A DNA stretch of 64,000 nt, taken from contig CM055201.1 of assembly GCA_029224185.1 (NCBI GenBank), forward strand, positions 1,619,671 through 1,683,670, in the 5' to 3' direction. The notes under the pieces are model-generated. The model was not told where the DNA came from. It worked only from the letters and a program-made list of their open reading frames with translations, and did no database searches. How positions within the stretch are numbered: the stretch's first letter is position 1; the number at the start of each line of letters is the position of its first letter. The stretch is from Karalla daura. Taxonomy: Eukaryota; Chordata; Actinopteri; Chaetodontiformes; Leiognathidae. This document shows positions 19,347 to 30,193 of the stretch, in pieces. The position numbers and the translations under genes were made by a program.

Positions 19347-21161
19347 GGCCAGACAGTACTGACAGTACTGTGAAGACCGGCACAAGCGGCCAAAGCTGCG
19401 CAGTAGCATTTTGGCCGTGGCACTTGGCCGCGCAGCACATTTTTGCGAGCCGCGCGGCCCGTTTTGCGTCGCTCAAAAGTTGAGACCTCGCAGCTTTGGT
19501 CGCGTCGGTCCCACATGCGCCCTGTCGAACTCGCCACACCAGTCGGCGGAGTCCGGGGGTTAAAGCCCCGTCGACAACCAGGAAGAGCCTTCAGACGAAA
19601 GACTTGTTAAGGAAGTCTGCCGCTTCACCCGCCTCTATAATACAGCTCCGACAGAGTACAAAGCACACAGCGAGAGATAGCACAGACGCTAGGGTGGGAG
19701 GAGCGTTTGTGTCGCAGATAGAGTTGTCACCTGTGTCTCACACCCACACACACATACACATTGTCAGCGGTGCATCTGTGCGCTGTATTTAGCGGCATAT
19801 CTGCATACATAGGAGACAGACAAATGCACAGAAATACAAACATTAAGGGACGATTCTTCTGGGACATTCAGTGTCCCGAGAGAATTTAATGTTTTTTTCC
19901 CCGGGACAGTCCGTGAAAACCGGGACAGGTGGCAACACAATACTAGAGCTATCAGAGTTGTTTACATCTCGTTCTCCTTCGTGTACTCCGGGGAAAGGAC
20001 AGGCCGGTGTATAGATTGGCACGCCCCCTTGTGGTGGCCAAGAACATTACAGAGCTCGGAAGAATGGTCACAGAAGTATGGTCGAAGCAGGGCGTGGCCG
20101 TGGAAGCTTGTGGCAGCCTTAACGCACCACTGGGTGACCCAAAAGCACACTCACACGACAGAGTTACAAGACACTGGGGTTATTTAAAGTTCAACAGAAA
20201 ATCATCTGGGACCAAAGGTCGCCGCAGGTGCTCACAAACAACTCAAAAACTGACTAGAAAACAAAAGACAAGGTTTTAAGGGTGTTAAGAAAATGTGTAA
20301 ATGGAAGTTATCACATAAATGTATAAATGGTTAGTTATCATATCTATGTATTTAAACTTCTTGCTATGTGTATAAAAGTGTTGAAGTACCAAATGAAGCT
20401 GAGTGAGAAAGCACTGAAAAAGAGGAGCACACTTTACAGGTCAGCTTGACCCTAGAGTGTGTGCTGGTGTGTGCATCTGTGAAGCAGGAAGATAACAGAC
20501 CCCACGTGACAAGAGGCGTTCTCCTTTTGGGATGAAAAGTGTATATAGATCTGTGAGCCTTCAGTGCAGATTTGAATGTAACCATTCTCTGTACTCCTTG
20601 CTACAAGTAAACCTTATAAAAGACAGTTTGTTTCTCTTTGTTTGTGTGTAAAGAAACTTGGGCACGAACTAACAGCAATATTACAGTCCTACAGAGAAAA
20701 GTTTCTTGACAAAGGGAAAACAACCAAGAACCCAACAGACTAACTAGAAAAACAATAATGCTAAGCTTACAAGAAAACAGAACAAACTACACTGAACTAG
20801 AAAGTAACAACAGAACAGATAAACCTGGACAAATAGAAGCAGGATCAAGGCAAGGCAGGAACAGGACTTAATTAACTTTTAATATGCAAACCTGTGAGAT
20901 CTGAGAATTACATTTTACTCAAATTGAGTGATCCTTCTCAGATCCTTCTCAAAGACAGCTCCTTGGTGGTAGAACTCACCCTTGGCTCTTTGAAACGTAA
21001 CCCATGGACCGGGCCATACGACGGACAAACGCCCTCTCCGTGCCGCTTAAGGAGGACGGAGACTCCATTTCTCCACAGTTAGGGTAAGGTAAATATTATT
21101 TATCATCATCATTGTTCTCATTATTTATCTTACATAATAAAACAGTGAAGACAGTTGATAC
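19347..21161. other. Intron-like or intergenic DNA, no gene recognised
   Basis: GC-rich DNA to 19,560 is followed by AT-rich DNA. GGGACAGGTGGCAACACA at about 19,922 looks like the end of a short hAT-like element. TATAAAAG at about 20,371 and again near 20,616 lie in sequence that could be an LTR, but no paired copy or target duplication was found. If the YTHDC2-like exons belong to one former gene, this is part of its first intron. Confidence 0.35.
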
Positions 21162-21282
21162 CTTTCTCGTCGCTGTATGGAAACCTCTCTATTGCGAGGT
21201 TCACCGCTATCTTGAACTCTTCATCAACATGGATATCTTTCAGGTTACTGGAGGAACCGTGTGTTGATGCGTTTGTGTTCAT
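21162..21282 (-). pseudogene. YTHDC2: First exon of a YTHDC2-like gene (R3H domain start)
   Basis: From ATG at 21,282 the minus strand encodes MNTNASTHGSSSNL, then KDIHVDEEFKIAVNLAIERF and PYSDEK, ending with a phase-1 donor (GAGAAAG followed by GTATC). This matches the N-terminus of vertebrate YTHDC2, an RNA helicase of the germ line with R3H and YTH domains, where KDI-DEE-KIAVN-ALERF opens the R3H region and the first exon ends after the Asp-x-Lys segment. The exon itself is open and properly bounded. No helicase exons were recognised between it and the YTH exon at 4.3-4.5 kb, so the copy is likely a broken gene. Confidence 0.75.
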
Positions 21283-21799
21283 GGCTGGGTTTTGGGAGGC
21301 TCTGCTGGCATTCAACACGATGCACAGCAACAAAACAACACCAGATGCCTACCTCAACCTCTCCCTCACTCATTTGTGGAACACAGTCGAAAGAACGACA
21401 AATCCAACTGAATGTAGAATAAGCGCCCCCCCTGCGGTCTATTGTGTGTATGGCTGAAAGGTCCTTGACTGAAGTACATCCTGATGGGTTGATCAATAGT
21501 AGATACTCCTTAATCTTCTCCTTGAATCATTCCTCTGTGTTTCTATGTATCTCCATGTCTATATCAAATCTATCTGTGAATGTATGTGTCTATGTGTGTC
21601 AATACATACAGTACACATGCACAGTAGGATTTGTAGTTTGTTGTAGGCAGTTGTAGGTGGGTACGTAGACAGACAGGTCGCAGGAATATGTTGTAAAAAC
21701 ACTTTACCTGGCGACAGGATGAAAGCCACTTCATTTCTGTGTCATATATTAAACTGAATAGGTAATAAGAATAATAAAGTAAAATTATGTTTTTGTTTC

Positions 21800-22273
21800 T
21801 GTCACAGCCGCTGCTGTGATCCCTGGAGGTCCTTAGGCTCCTTGTTTTCCCCTCCCTGTTTTTCCTTTTTTTCTCCTGCACCTGATTACTTGGCAGAGGC
21901 GGAGCTGTGGCGCTCACACCTGATCTCCATTTCCACTTACCTGCAGAAGTACAAATACCCGGCATTCCCTTCCACTCTTCGCCAGAGAGTCCCACGAGCT
22001 ACGTGGTAACGTTAGGCTCCAACACCTGTTGTACTTGTGCCATTTTGTTCCTAGTGCTTTTTTTGTCTCCCTTTTTGTTTGTGGAAACTCACCGGTGTCT
22101 CCTGTGTTTCAGTTCACCTGTGTCCTCGGTTCCTCTGCCAAACTACTGCCAGCTCCAGACGTCTCTGCCCCCCCGTTCCATTGCACCTGTGATTCAAATA
22201 AATACCTGCGCCACAGTCCAGTCTGTCTCTGTGTGATTCCGCACTGGGGTCCAATCCTAACTCACTTGTGACA
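21800..22273 (+). mobile_element. Solo LTR, family A, copy 2 (474 bp, plus)
   Basis: It runs TGTCACAGCC...CTTGTGACA between two copies of GTTTC (21,795-21,799 and 22,274-22,278). It is the same family as 461-935 but in the opposite orientation. AATAAA occurs near 22,197. The two copies differ at many sites by eye, so they are not a recent pair. Confidence 0.87.
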
Positions 22274-22278
22274 GTTTC

Positions 22279-22636
22279 CTTTTTATTCTCACGCACCATC
22301 ATTGTTCTACTCTGAATAGATCATCTTGTTTCCTTTATTATTGTTGTTTCTCTATTCTTGTTTCCTGTATTACACGATCAAATCATCCATGTTTTTGATG
22401 TGTGAGAGGCATCACCATCCGGACATCTGCACTGACAGATTAAAGAGTAGACAATGCATCGACCGCTACTACCCATTGGCGCTGACGAGCCATGGGGCCG
22501 CCATCTTGGAAAGGTCATTGGCTCCACTCAGTGTAATCTGTTTGACAGGCGCAGTGACACAGGACACATAGTTTGGCTTATATTAATATTGAAAGTGGGC
22601 TTAACAGTAATAGAATATTCTGATATATGATTTATG
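22279..22636. other. No gene recognised
   Basis: AT-rich DNA with a GGGGCCGCCATCTTGG word near 22,495, similar to words near 3,105 and 24,725, suggesting old dispersed repeats. Nothing coding is seen. Confidence 0.3.
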
Positions 22637-24532
22637 TACCTCTCCAGGAACCATCACCTTATCGTGGTGGAGAGGTGTTTGCGTGCCCTTAAGACCCCTG
22701 ATAACTATGTTGTCAGGAGTCATGAACTCCTGGTAGGGTCACTGAAGGCAAATTGGTCTCAGGCGAGGGGCCAGACTAAGAATGGTTCAAAAGAACCATG
22801 GAAATACCACCTGCGGGGCGAATGACTGGGGTCGGGTGCAGTGTGCACTGGATGGCAGTCGTGGGCAGGGACCCCGACGGACCAATCCCAGGACAACAAG
22901 TCTGGCTCTGGGTACATGGAATGTCACCTCGCTGGGGGGGAGGGAGCCTGAGCTTGTCCCTAACTGTTGTTTTGGCTTACGGGCCGAACAGCAGTGCAGA
23001 ATACCTGCACATCTTGGAGTCCGTGGGAGGAGGACTGGAAAGTGCTCCAACGGGAGACTCCATCGTTCTGCTGGGAGACTTCAACGCTCATGTGGGAAAT
23101 GACAGTATAACCTCGAGGGGTGTGATCGGGAGGAATGGCCCCCCCGATCTGAACCAGAGCAGTGTTCTGTTACTGGAGACTTTGTGCCAGTAACAGTTTG
23201 TCCATAACGAACACCATGTTCAAGCATAAGGGTGTCCATCAGTGCACATGGCACCAGGACACCCTAGGCCGGAGATCAATGATCGACTTTGTAGCCGTAT
23301 CATCTGACCTCCGGCTGTATGTCTTGGACACTCGGGTAAAGAGAGGGGCTGAGCTGTCAACCGATCACCACCTAGTTGTGAGTTGGATCCGCTGGCGGGG
23401 TAGGAAGCTGGACAGACTTGGCAGACCCAAGCGCAATGTGAAGGTATGCTGGGAATGCCTGGCAGACTCCCCTGTCAGGGATGTCTTCAACTCCCACCTC
23501 CGGGAGAACTTTGACCAGATCCCGAGGGAGGCTGGGGACATGGAGTCTGAGTGGACCATGTTCTCCACATCCATTGTAGATGGTTGGCTCGGGTGACTCC
23601 CGAGACAGCTTGCGGGTACCGACAGGCCAAACGGATGGCAGCTCGAGCAGTCGCAGAAGCAAAAACCCGGGTCTGGGAAAAGTTCGGGGAGGCCATGAAG
23701 AAGGACTATCGGTCGGCTTCCAAGAAATCCTGGCTCAGGAGGGGGGAAGCTGTGCTCCACCAACACTGTTTACAGTGGAAGTGGGGAGCTGTTGACCTCG
23801 ACTGGGGACATTGTCAGGCGGTGGAATGAATACTTCGAGGATCTCCTCAATCCCACTGACACACTTCCTTAGAAGAAGCATAGGCTGAGGACCTAGAGGT
23901 CGACTCATTCATCACCCAAGCCATCAGTCACTGAGGTAGTTCGGAAGCTGCCCTGAGTATCTCAAGTCTCTGGATGTTGTAAGGCTGGACTGGTTGACAC
24001 GCCTCTGCGACATCGCAAGGCAGTCGGGAACAGTGCCCCTGGAGTGGCAGACCGGATCGGTGGTCCCTCTTTTTAAAAAGGGCGACCCGAGGGTGTGTTC
24101 TAACTATCGGGGGGATCGCACTCCTCAGCCTCCCAGGGAAAGCCTATTCCAGGATATTAGAGAGGAGAGGAGCCAATAGTCGAACCTCGAATCCAGGAGG
24201 AGCAATGCGGTTGTCGTCCTGGCCATGGAACACTGGACCAGCTCTATACCTTCCACAGGGTGCTCGAGGGTTCATGGGAGTTTGAAGAACCAGTCCACAT
24301 GTGTTTTGTGGACTTGGAGAAAGCTTTCGACCGTGTCCCTCGTGGTGTTCTGTGGGGAGTACTCAGGGAGTATGGGGTCGAGGGCCTTCTACTGAGGGCC
24401 GTGCGGTCACTGTATGACCGGTGCAGGAGCTCGGTTCGCATTGCCGGCAGTAAGTCAGACCTGCTCCTGGTGCATGTAGGTCTCCGACAGGGCTGCCCTT
24501 TGTCACCGGTTCTGTTCATTATCTTTATGGAT
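22637..24532 (+). pseudogene. APE-type LINE, 5' end present, internally deleted and 3' truncated
   Basis: It opens with the hairpin-forming CTCTCCAGGAACC...GGTGGAGAGG leader of a common fish LINE. Endonuclease motifs follow in changing frames: GTWNVTSL, then after a deletion AYGPNSSAEYL, LLGDFNAHVGND, RRSMIDFVAVSS and STDHHLVVSWI. Then the linker, and reverse transcriptase motifs FKKGDPRVCSNYRG, FVDLEKAFDRVPRGV and LRQGCPLSPVLFII. The match ends there, before the catalytic DD box. At least five frame breaks are present. A 3' tail of the same type lies at 55,979-56,207. Clade is not assigned. Confidence 0.85.
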
Positions 24533-25134
24533 AAATATGGATAATTAATTACGTTTATATATTCTATAGTTTATTTATTTTTATCTGATCTGATACAATA
24601 CATTTCATACATTTCCTCTCATCTATGTTTCCTGTCAAGTTCACATCAGCAATGAAAGAGTTACTCATAGACATACATACCTAAACATCGCACCGACCTC
24701 GGAAGGACGTGCCTACAGCGCTGCCATATTGGATCGGGGCTGGTGGAAGCAGCGGTGCATGGACGTCTATGGAGGAAAGTAGTACTGATCAAACTCAAAG
24801 TAGAATAATTTGCAGAATTTTGAACCTATTTCAAAACGGGTTGACTCGTTAAAAACCTCAAACATGTAGCTCTGATACAATGTGCTTGGATATTTTTAAA
24901 TGCTAACTCTACCACCCAACACTTAAGCTAGTTTTCACCCTCTCTGCCTCTCCCTCCAGCATAGATATTTAGCAGTCAAGCTTCTCGGAAGACAGAAAGA
25001 TGCCCGACTTCTGAACATGGATGCTCTAATGAGCGATGCCTAGAAACAAGATCTAGTGGGACCCTGATTATTTATTGAATAATTGTTTGTTATAGACAAT
25101 GACAATGTGTATATCTGGCTACTTTGCTTGCATG

Positions 25135-25262
25135 TTTAAGGTTTCCCAAAGACCGTAGTTTGAGGAGAAGGTTAGGAAGGTTTTGTGGCAACTGAACGGT
25201 CTGTGCTCTGCAGTCAGCACTTTCAGCCAGATGATTTTGACAGGACAGGGCAAAGATGATGT
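25135..25262 (+). pseudogene. THAP-type zinc finger remnant
   Basis: RFPKDRSLRRRL is followed, in a shifted frame, by LCSA and then QPDDFDRTGQ. These are the central and later blocks of a THAP DNA-binding domain (FP-D---R--W, C--HF-P-DFDRTGQ). A stop codon and at least one frameshift break it. It may derive from a P-element-like or hAT-like transposase or from a THAP gene. Confidence 0.45.
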
Positions 25263-25666
25263 TTTTTTGCTTGGGGAACATACTGGAGACACACAATTTA
25301 GCATTGACAATCACCGTTTAAACCTGTTGGAACTAGTGTTGTCTGTGTTCCTCAGAATTATGATAGTGATGATGATCATCACATCATGATGATAGTGATA
25401 TTATCAGAGTTATAATAATAATAGCAATAATAAAATAATCTATAAGAATCCAGTAAATATACGTTATTGTTATGTATAATAAATACTATTTTAATACTAT
25501 TGAAGTGTGAGAATAGCAGTAACAACAATAGTACTGTAGACTAATATGATAATGTAACTAATGTAATATAATAGACTAACATTCATTTTGGTATAAAGAG
25601 TGATGGCAGAATTGACCAATCAATGGTTACTTGATCGTGGCCAGGTTACTTGTGTACTTGTATTTC

Positions 25667-25890
25667 TTGTGTGTGCTGTCCATGGTCCTGATCTAGTCCC
25701 CTCCATCAGTTTAAGTGTGTGTTGTCCATGGTCCTGATCTAGTCTCTTCCATCAGTTTTAGTGTGTGTTGTCCATGGTCCTGATCTAGTCTCCTCCATCA
25801 GTTTTAGTGTGTGTTGTCCATGGTCCTGATCTAGTCTCCTCCATCAGTTTTAGTGTGTGTTGTCCATGGTCCTGATCTAGTCTCTTCCTT
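25667..25890 (+). repeat. 46-bp minisatellite, about five units
   Basis: The word CCATGGTCCTGATCTAGTC recurs at 25,680, 25,726, 25,772, 25,818 and 25,864, exactly 46 bases apart each time, with one or two differences per unit. The right end merges into unique sequence at about 25,890. Confidence 0.9.
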
Positions 25891-27210
25891 CTCCCAGTAC
25901 AGCAGCCCCGCTCGGCCCATCTCCAACACTGAGTTGTGTCTGCCGCATTGGTCGTCCCGCTGCGTGAGCTCGGCAACAGAGACTCCAAGTGACACAGAGT
26001 GAAAATACTTCTCCTGGATCAACTGTGATTTACTGTATTACCTAAACTCTATTTAGATGTCAATTTACTTTGAGAAACACATCATCTATAGCAAAATTGA
26101 TACAGTGTTTGTTGTTTTTCTGCCATGAATTTAACGTGCAACTTCAATATTTGCACTTTTGGCACATTTCTGTGACAGGCTTTGAAAGGTTAGAATACAT
26201 TTTTTTGCTTCATGGTCAGAGGCTTTGCAAAAAAAAAAGTGGTTTGTTTGACACATCAGCTTAGGTATTTGCATGTATTTTGTTGCCAAATTAAATGCAT
26301 ATGAGGTTTCCTTTTTGGAAATAAACTGAATTACATAGCATTTTTTATTTCAAGACTTTATTTCTATTATATAACGATTGTTAGCTAAGGGGACAATTTT
26401 GTTTTTCATATCAAATCAATTTCCCTTTCATTATCACGAATCATTCAATCATTCGAGAAAAAAAAGATTCCACCTGCTGTCTGGAGCCACAGTACAACCA
26501 GTCACCTGATATTTGCCAAACATATATGAGACATATGAGAAAGATAAATGCCCCATTAACGCTTTCAACGCTTGTCTCTAGAACGAACGATGGTAGACCG
26601 TCCGCTTCGATCCTCATTGAGGGATTGTCTTCTATGTCTATCCGCTTGGCAGAGCTTCTTGGCAGACACATACAGACCAGGTTCAGCCGACTGTCCCCCT
26701 CAGAGATGTCTATCCCCCAAATTGGGCTTGAATCCCTCGCTGCACAGTCATTAAAATCAAGTCAGCCCACTATCCCCCTCAGTAATACTTCTTTTTTAAT
26801 TTTTAAAATGTTTAAAATCATCTCATCCATTGAGAGTATTGAGGGGTTATTCAAAGGCGCTGTATTTATATTTACCAATCGACTTAAAGAGATATCGTCC
26901 CCATAAGCAGCAAGATTGTAACTTTACAGATGGCTGACCTCTGTAAAGTTGGGAGACAGTTTCTTCTTCATTTTTTCAAAGAAAGGTGAAGGTGAACAGG
27001 TCAGAGTGTAAGTGTTTTCATGTTTTCGTTTTTCTAACTGAGTTTTTCAGGCTTCAGGGGGGATTTAAAACCTAATTTTAGGTTTAATGTGGTTTGCCAC
27101 GACAATCAGGACAGCCGCTTTTGACAGAGTTTGTTAGAGACCTGTGCCTGCCTGCCTGCGCTCGCACCGTCGTGGACAAATGAATAATGCTTTTTGATCT
27201 CTATCTTTCA
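25891..27210. other. No confident gene; possible isolated exon at 25.88-26.0 kb
   Basis: The minus strand at 25,880-26,000 encodes SVAELTQRDDQCGRHNSVLEM-like sequence that looks exon-like, but I cannot identify it. The remainder is AT-rich. An open frame at 26,526-26,906 has no recognisable motif and biased composition, and is not called as a gene. Confidence 0.3.
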
Positions 27211-27905
27211 GATGACCAAGACCGAACAGGCAGGCGAGTGTCCCATATGCAGCAAGACACTGCGGCTCATGGCTAAACACCTACGGCTGAGCCACGAGCT
27301 GCAGAACAAGGAAGAGAGGGAGATATTTAACGGGATGGCCACGGGCCATCTCCCCATCCCTCTGGGCTGCTGTCCCATCCCCACCTGTGGGGTGTATACC
27401 TCCTCCACTTTGATTAACACTTTCACACACACAAACAGATGGAGAAGGAGGTGGTGAAGCATGAGATCCGGGGCCTCAAGAGGGCAGCTGCTATCAAGCA
27501 ACCACAAACTCAGATCTCCCAATGGGTAGCAGCATGGACTGGGGAGAGGAGCAGGAGGACCCAGAGGAAGGGGTGCTCCTCTGCCAGAATGAGTCGAGCG
27601 CAAAGACATGACAAAGGGTGCGAGACCTGGAGAGGGAGCAGGCCGTCATGCGCCGGTCCCTGGCCCTTGTGCAGATGAGGAAACGATAAATTTGTTAATA
27701 GTTTATGTGTTTGTTCTCCCTTGCTTCCCCAACAGGACAATAAACGCTTTCTATCTACTTTGTTTTTCCTCCTGAGCAGGAGCAGCTCCAGCAGCTGCAG
27801 CAAACACTCACCCAGCAGCGGAGGCAGCAATGGCGGCAGCTGCAGCAGAGACACCAGGAGGTCCTGGCTGATGATAGGCCCTGCCTCTGACCACAAGTCC
27901 TGCCT
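27211..27905 (+). pseudogene. Zinc-finger plus coiled-coil gene fragment of a multicopy fish family
   Basis: After an acceptor (CTATCTTTCAG) an exon begins MTKTEQAGECPICSKTL and continues with HLRLSHEL and EEREIFNGMATG, a C2H2-like finger, then a second CPIPTCG finger start. Inside the CACACACACAAACAG run the frame shifts, and the sense frame resumes as QMEKEVVKHEIRGLKRAAAI. Further on, RVRDLEREQAVMRRSLAL and, after another acceptor at about 27,780, EQLQQLQQTLTQQRR form heptad-rich coiled coils. This arrangement is that of the N-terminal half of a fish gene family whose later parts can carry a recombinase-like domain. The frame breaks indicate a pseudogene. Confidence 0.5.
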
Positions 27906-29621
27906 CTGACCACCACCTGAACAGTCAATCATTGGTCTAACCAGTCTGTGTATCCAGCGCCACCTGGAGTGACAGTTGCTTGGCTCACTGGTCGTCTGAC
28001 AGCTCCAACTGAACACAGTCAGGATGTCACCATCATAAGCTGCTTGTCATGAACAATGTGTCTCTGACCAATCAGAACGCTTGTTTCGATACTGAATGCC
28101 TGTTGATCTCGAACTTGGCTGTGTTTCCACCTCCCTTTTCAACCATTTTTCTGGACACCGTTTGCTCTCATTCTGCTTGCCCCTCTGGACTGACCTGCCT
28201 TTGCCCTGGACTTCGCTTGATCCGTTCACCTGGTAAACCGACTAGTGCTTGTGACTACTGACTAACCTTGCTCTCCTGATCTCCATTTCTGAACTAGTTT
28301 CTGTCATGTCTCAGCCCTGATATTTGATCTGCCTTTGACTCTGCTGTAACTGTGTTAGCTTATGCTTCAGGCCGAGTGTCTGAATAAATTCCCCTCTAAT
28401 GATCTCTGGGAGTGTGTGTGTCTGCAGATGGGTTTTCCTGTGGTCTGTGTTAGTGCTTTCATTCACACTAACACGGATTCATATGGCTCAGGCTTAGCAA
28501 CACTGGTATTTGCAGAGGATTGCTTTGTTTTCCTTAAGGTTTTGAACTTAGGATTGAGTTTGTAAAACAATCGTTTATTTTTCGAAAGGTCACTGATATC
28601 TGTCACAGCTCTTAAAATGCAGATACAGATCACACATCTGAGAAAGACAAGTTTTTGTTTCATTGAGACACGAAATACAAATCTATGACCAACAGATAAA
28701 GATAACCTGCAGCTGAGCCACCTGCTCCTCACTTACAACCAGAGTCTGGCTTAACTCATTCAGATGCTGCTCCTCCTAACCCAGAAACTATAGGCTTATA
28801 CATTAAAAAATGCCAAGTGAATTCAAATTAAGAGGTATCATGTTTGAGTGATAATGTGCCTTTGCTTGTATTGTAGTGTCATATTGAAAAGATGCTTCAA
28901 ACATTGTTGCGTATATTGCCTCCACCTGCACCGTCATGGATGTCTCTTTGGTGAGGGCCCCTTGGAGAAGGCAGTCTCATAGGGGCAGGACCTCCAAGCC
29001 AGTAGCCGTAGCTTGGAGGCCATGAAGATAATAAAAGGCCCATAAAAGTGTGGGATGGGGAAGAGTTCCTCCTTAAGGGCATCTGAAAACAAATGGGCAG
29101 GCATGTACACACATGCAGATCAGTGGTGTTTTCTTGCAGAAGCCAAGGGAAGCCAGCCTTCCTCACTTTTTTCAGTGTATAACATCATTTAAAAGCACTT
29201 TTTTAAACAGTTTTCGCAATCTTTCTGTGTTGTGTCGCTGTTGTCTCCCCCTTGTCTCTTTCCATTCATTATTGAGCGTTTATGGTGTGTGAAACAGTGC
29301 CCCTCTAAAGGTTATGTGGTGAATGAGCGTTGAAAACGAGGTATTACACTCTGTCGCCTGTGTTTTTCACCAAGTGAAGCCAAGCGGAGTTGGCTTCCCT
29401 TGGTGAAAAAAACTAAAAAGATTAACCAATCAGATGAGGCTATTGACACTGCATATTGACATATTGATACTGCTTCCATGTGATCGGTCAGGACGGGGTC
29501 AAGGGAAGCCACGAACTCTTTGGCTTCACGCCAATAAAATCACAATACGTCAACATCAATGTCACTGATACAAATAACGAAAGGTTTATATCGACTTCCG
29601 GGTAGCCAGACAGCGCAATTA
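27906..29621. other. No gene; retroelement-like tail and repeat words
   Basis: 27,960-28,420 is CT-rich with AATAAA near 28,383 and resembles a retroelement 3' end without a detectable partner. The word AAGGGAAGCCA or its inverse occurs near 29,147, 29,390 and 29,500 and may mark the end region of the hAT-like element that follows. Confidence 0.35.
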
Positions 29622-29907
29622 TGGAGGGCGGCGATTTGGAATATTTGGTCAAAAATATTTTTGCTAAACTGCTTCTTGAGCAACAACTCAAAATCAAATC
29701 TGATGGGAGACCAACACCAAAACTAGGTCTCCGTACTGAAAGGAAGGAAGGTTTTCGGACATTCAAATGAGGAGAATTACGTCCCACTGAGTGGCTAGTG
29801 GGAAGCGCTAAAATTCAACGTTTTTTTTGCTGGCCCTGTCTCCTTTTTGACCACGCTGCTGAACAATCCCTGGGTTACCACAGGATTCACGGATGTTCTT
29901 CAGACAG
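29622..29907 (+). pseudogene. TTF-type zinc-finger exon of a hAT / ZMYM1-like transposase
   Basis: An ATG opens EGGDLEYLVKNIFAKLL and GLRTERKEGFRTFK, then a TGA, then LRPTEWLVGSAKIQRF, CWPCLLFD and, one frame over, NNPWVTTGFTDVLQTG ending at a GTGAG donor. The CWPCLLF and NPW---GF-D blocks are those of the TTF-type zinc finger at the N-terminus of hAT-derived proteins annotated as zinc finger MYM-type 1-like. One stop and one frameshift are present, so it is inactive. Confidence 0.6.
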
Positions 29908-30193
29908 GGTGAGAAAAACACAATTTTTTTCTTTACGCATCTTAATAGTTACTGAACATCCCAGTTAGCAATCTGTGTTACTTTTTATGTGATTATAGTC
30001 CGTATTTTGCTTGCTTGGATTAAGCATGTGAGTCCACTGAAGTTGTTGTTTATTGTTATTGTTTCTGTGGACAAAATAAGCACCACTGACAGTGGCCGTG
30101 ACAGGCCGGGCTGTCTGAGTGCACATCAGGTGTGCTGTTTATAGCCACTGGCAGTGTGTTGTTGGTGAACATTTACATTTATTATTACATATA

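Noticed and set aside
20280..20640. Solo LTR with TATAAAAG
   Set aside because: No second copy, no inverted ends and no target duplication could be found.
26526..26906. Open frame of 126 codons on the plus strand
   Set aside because: No motif, Ser/Ile-rich composition, and an antisense frame of similar quality; no splice or promoter context.
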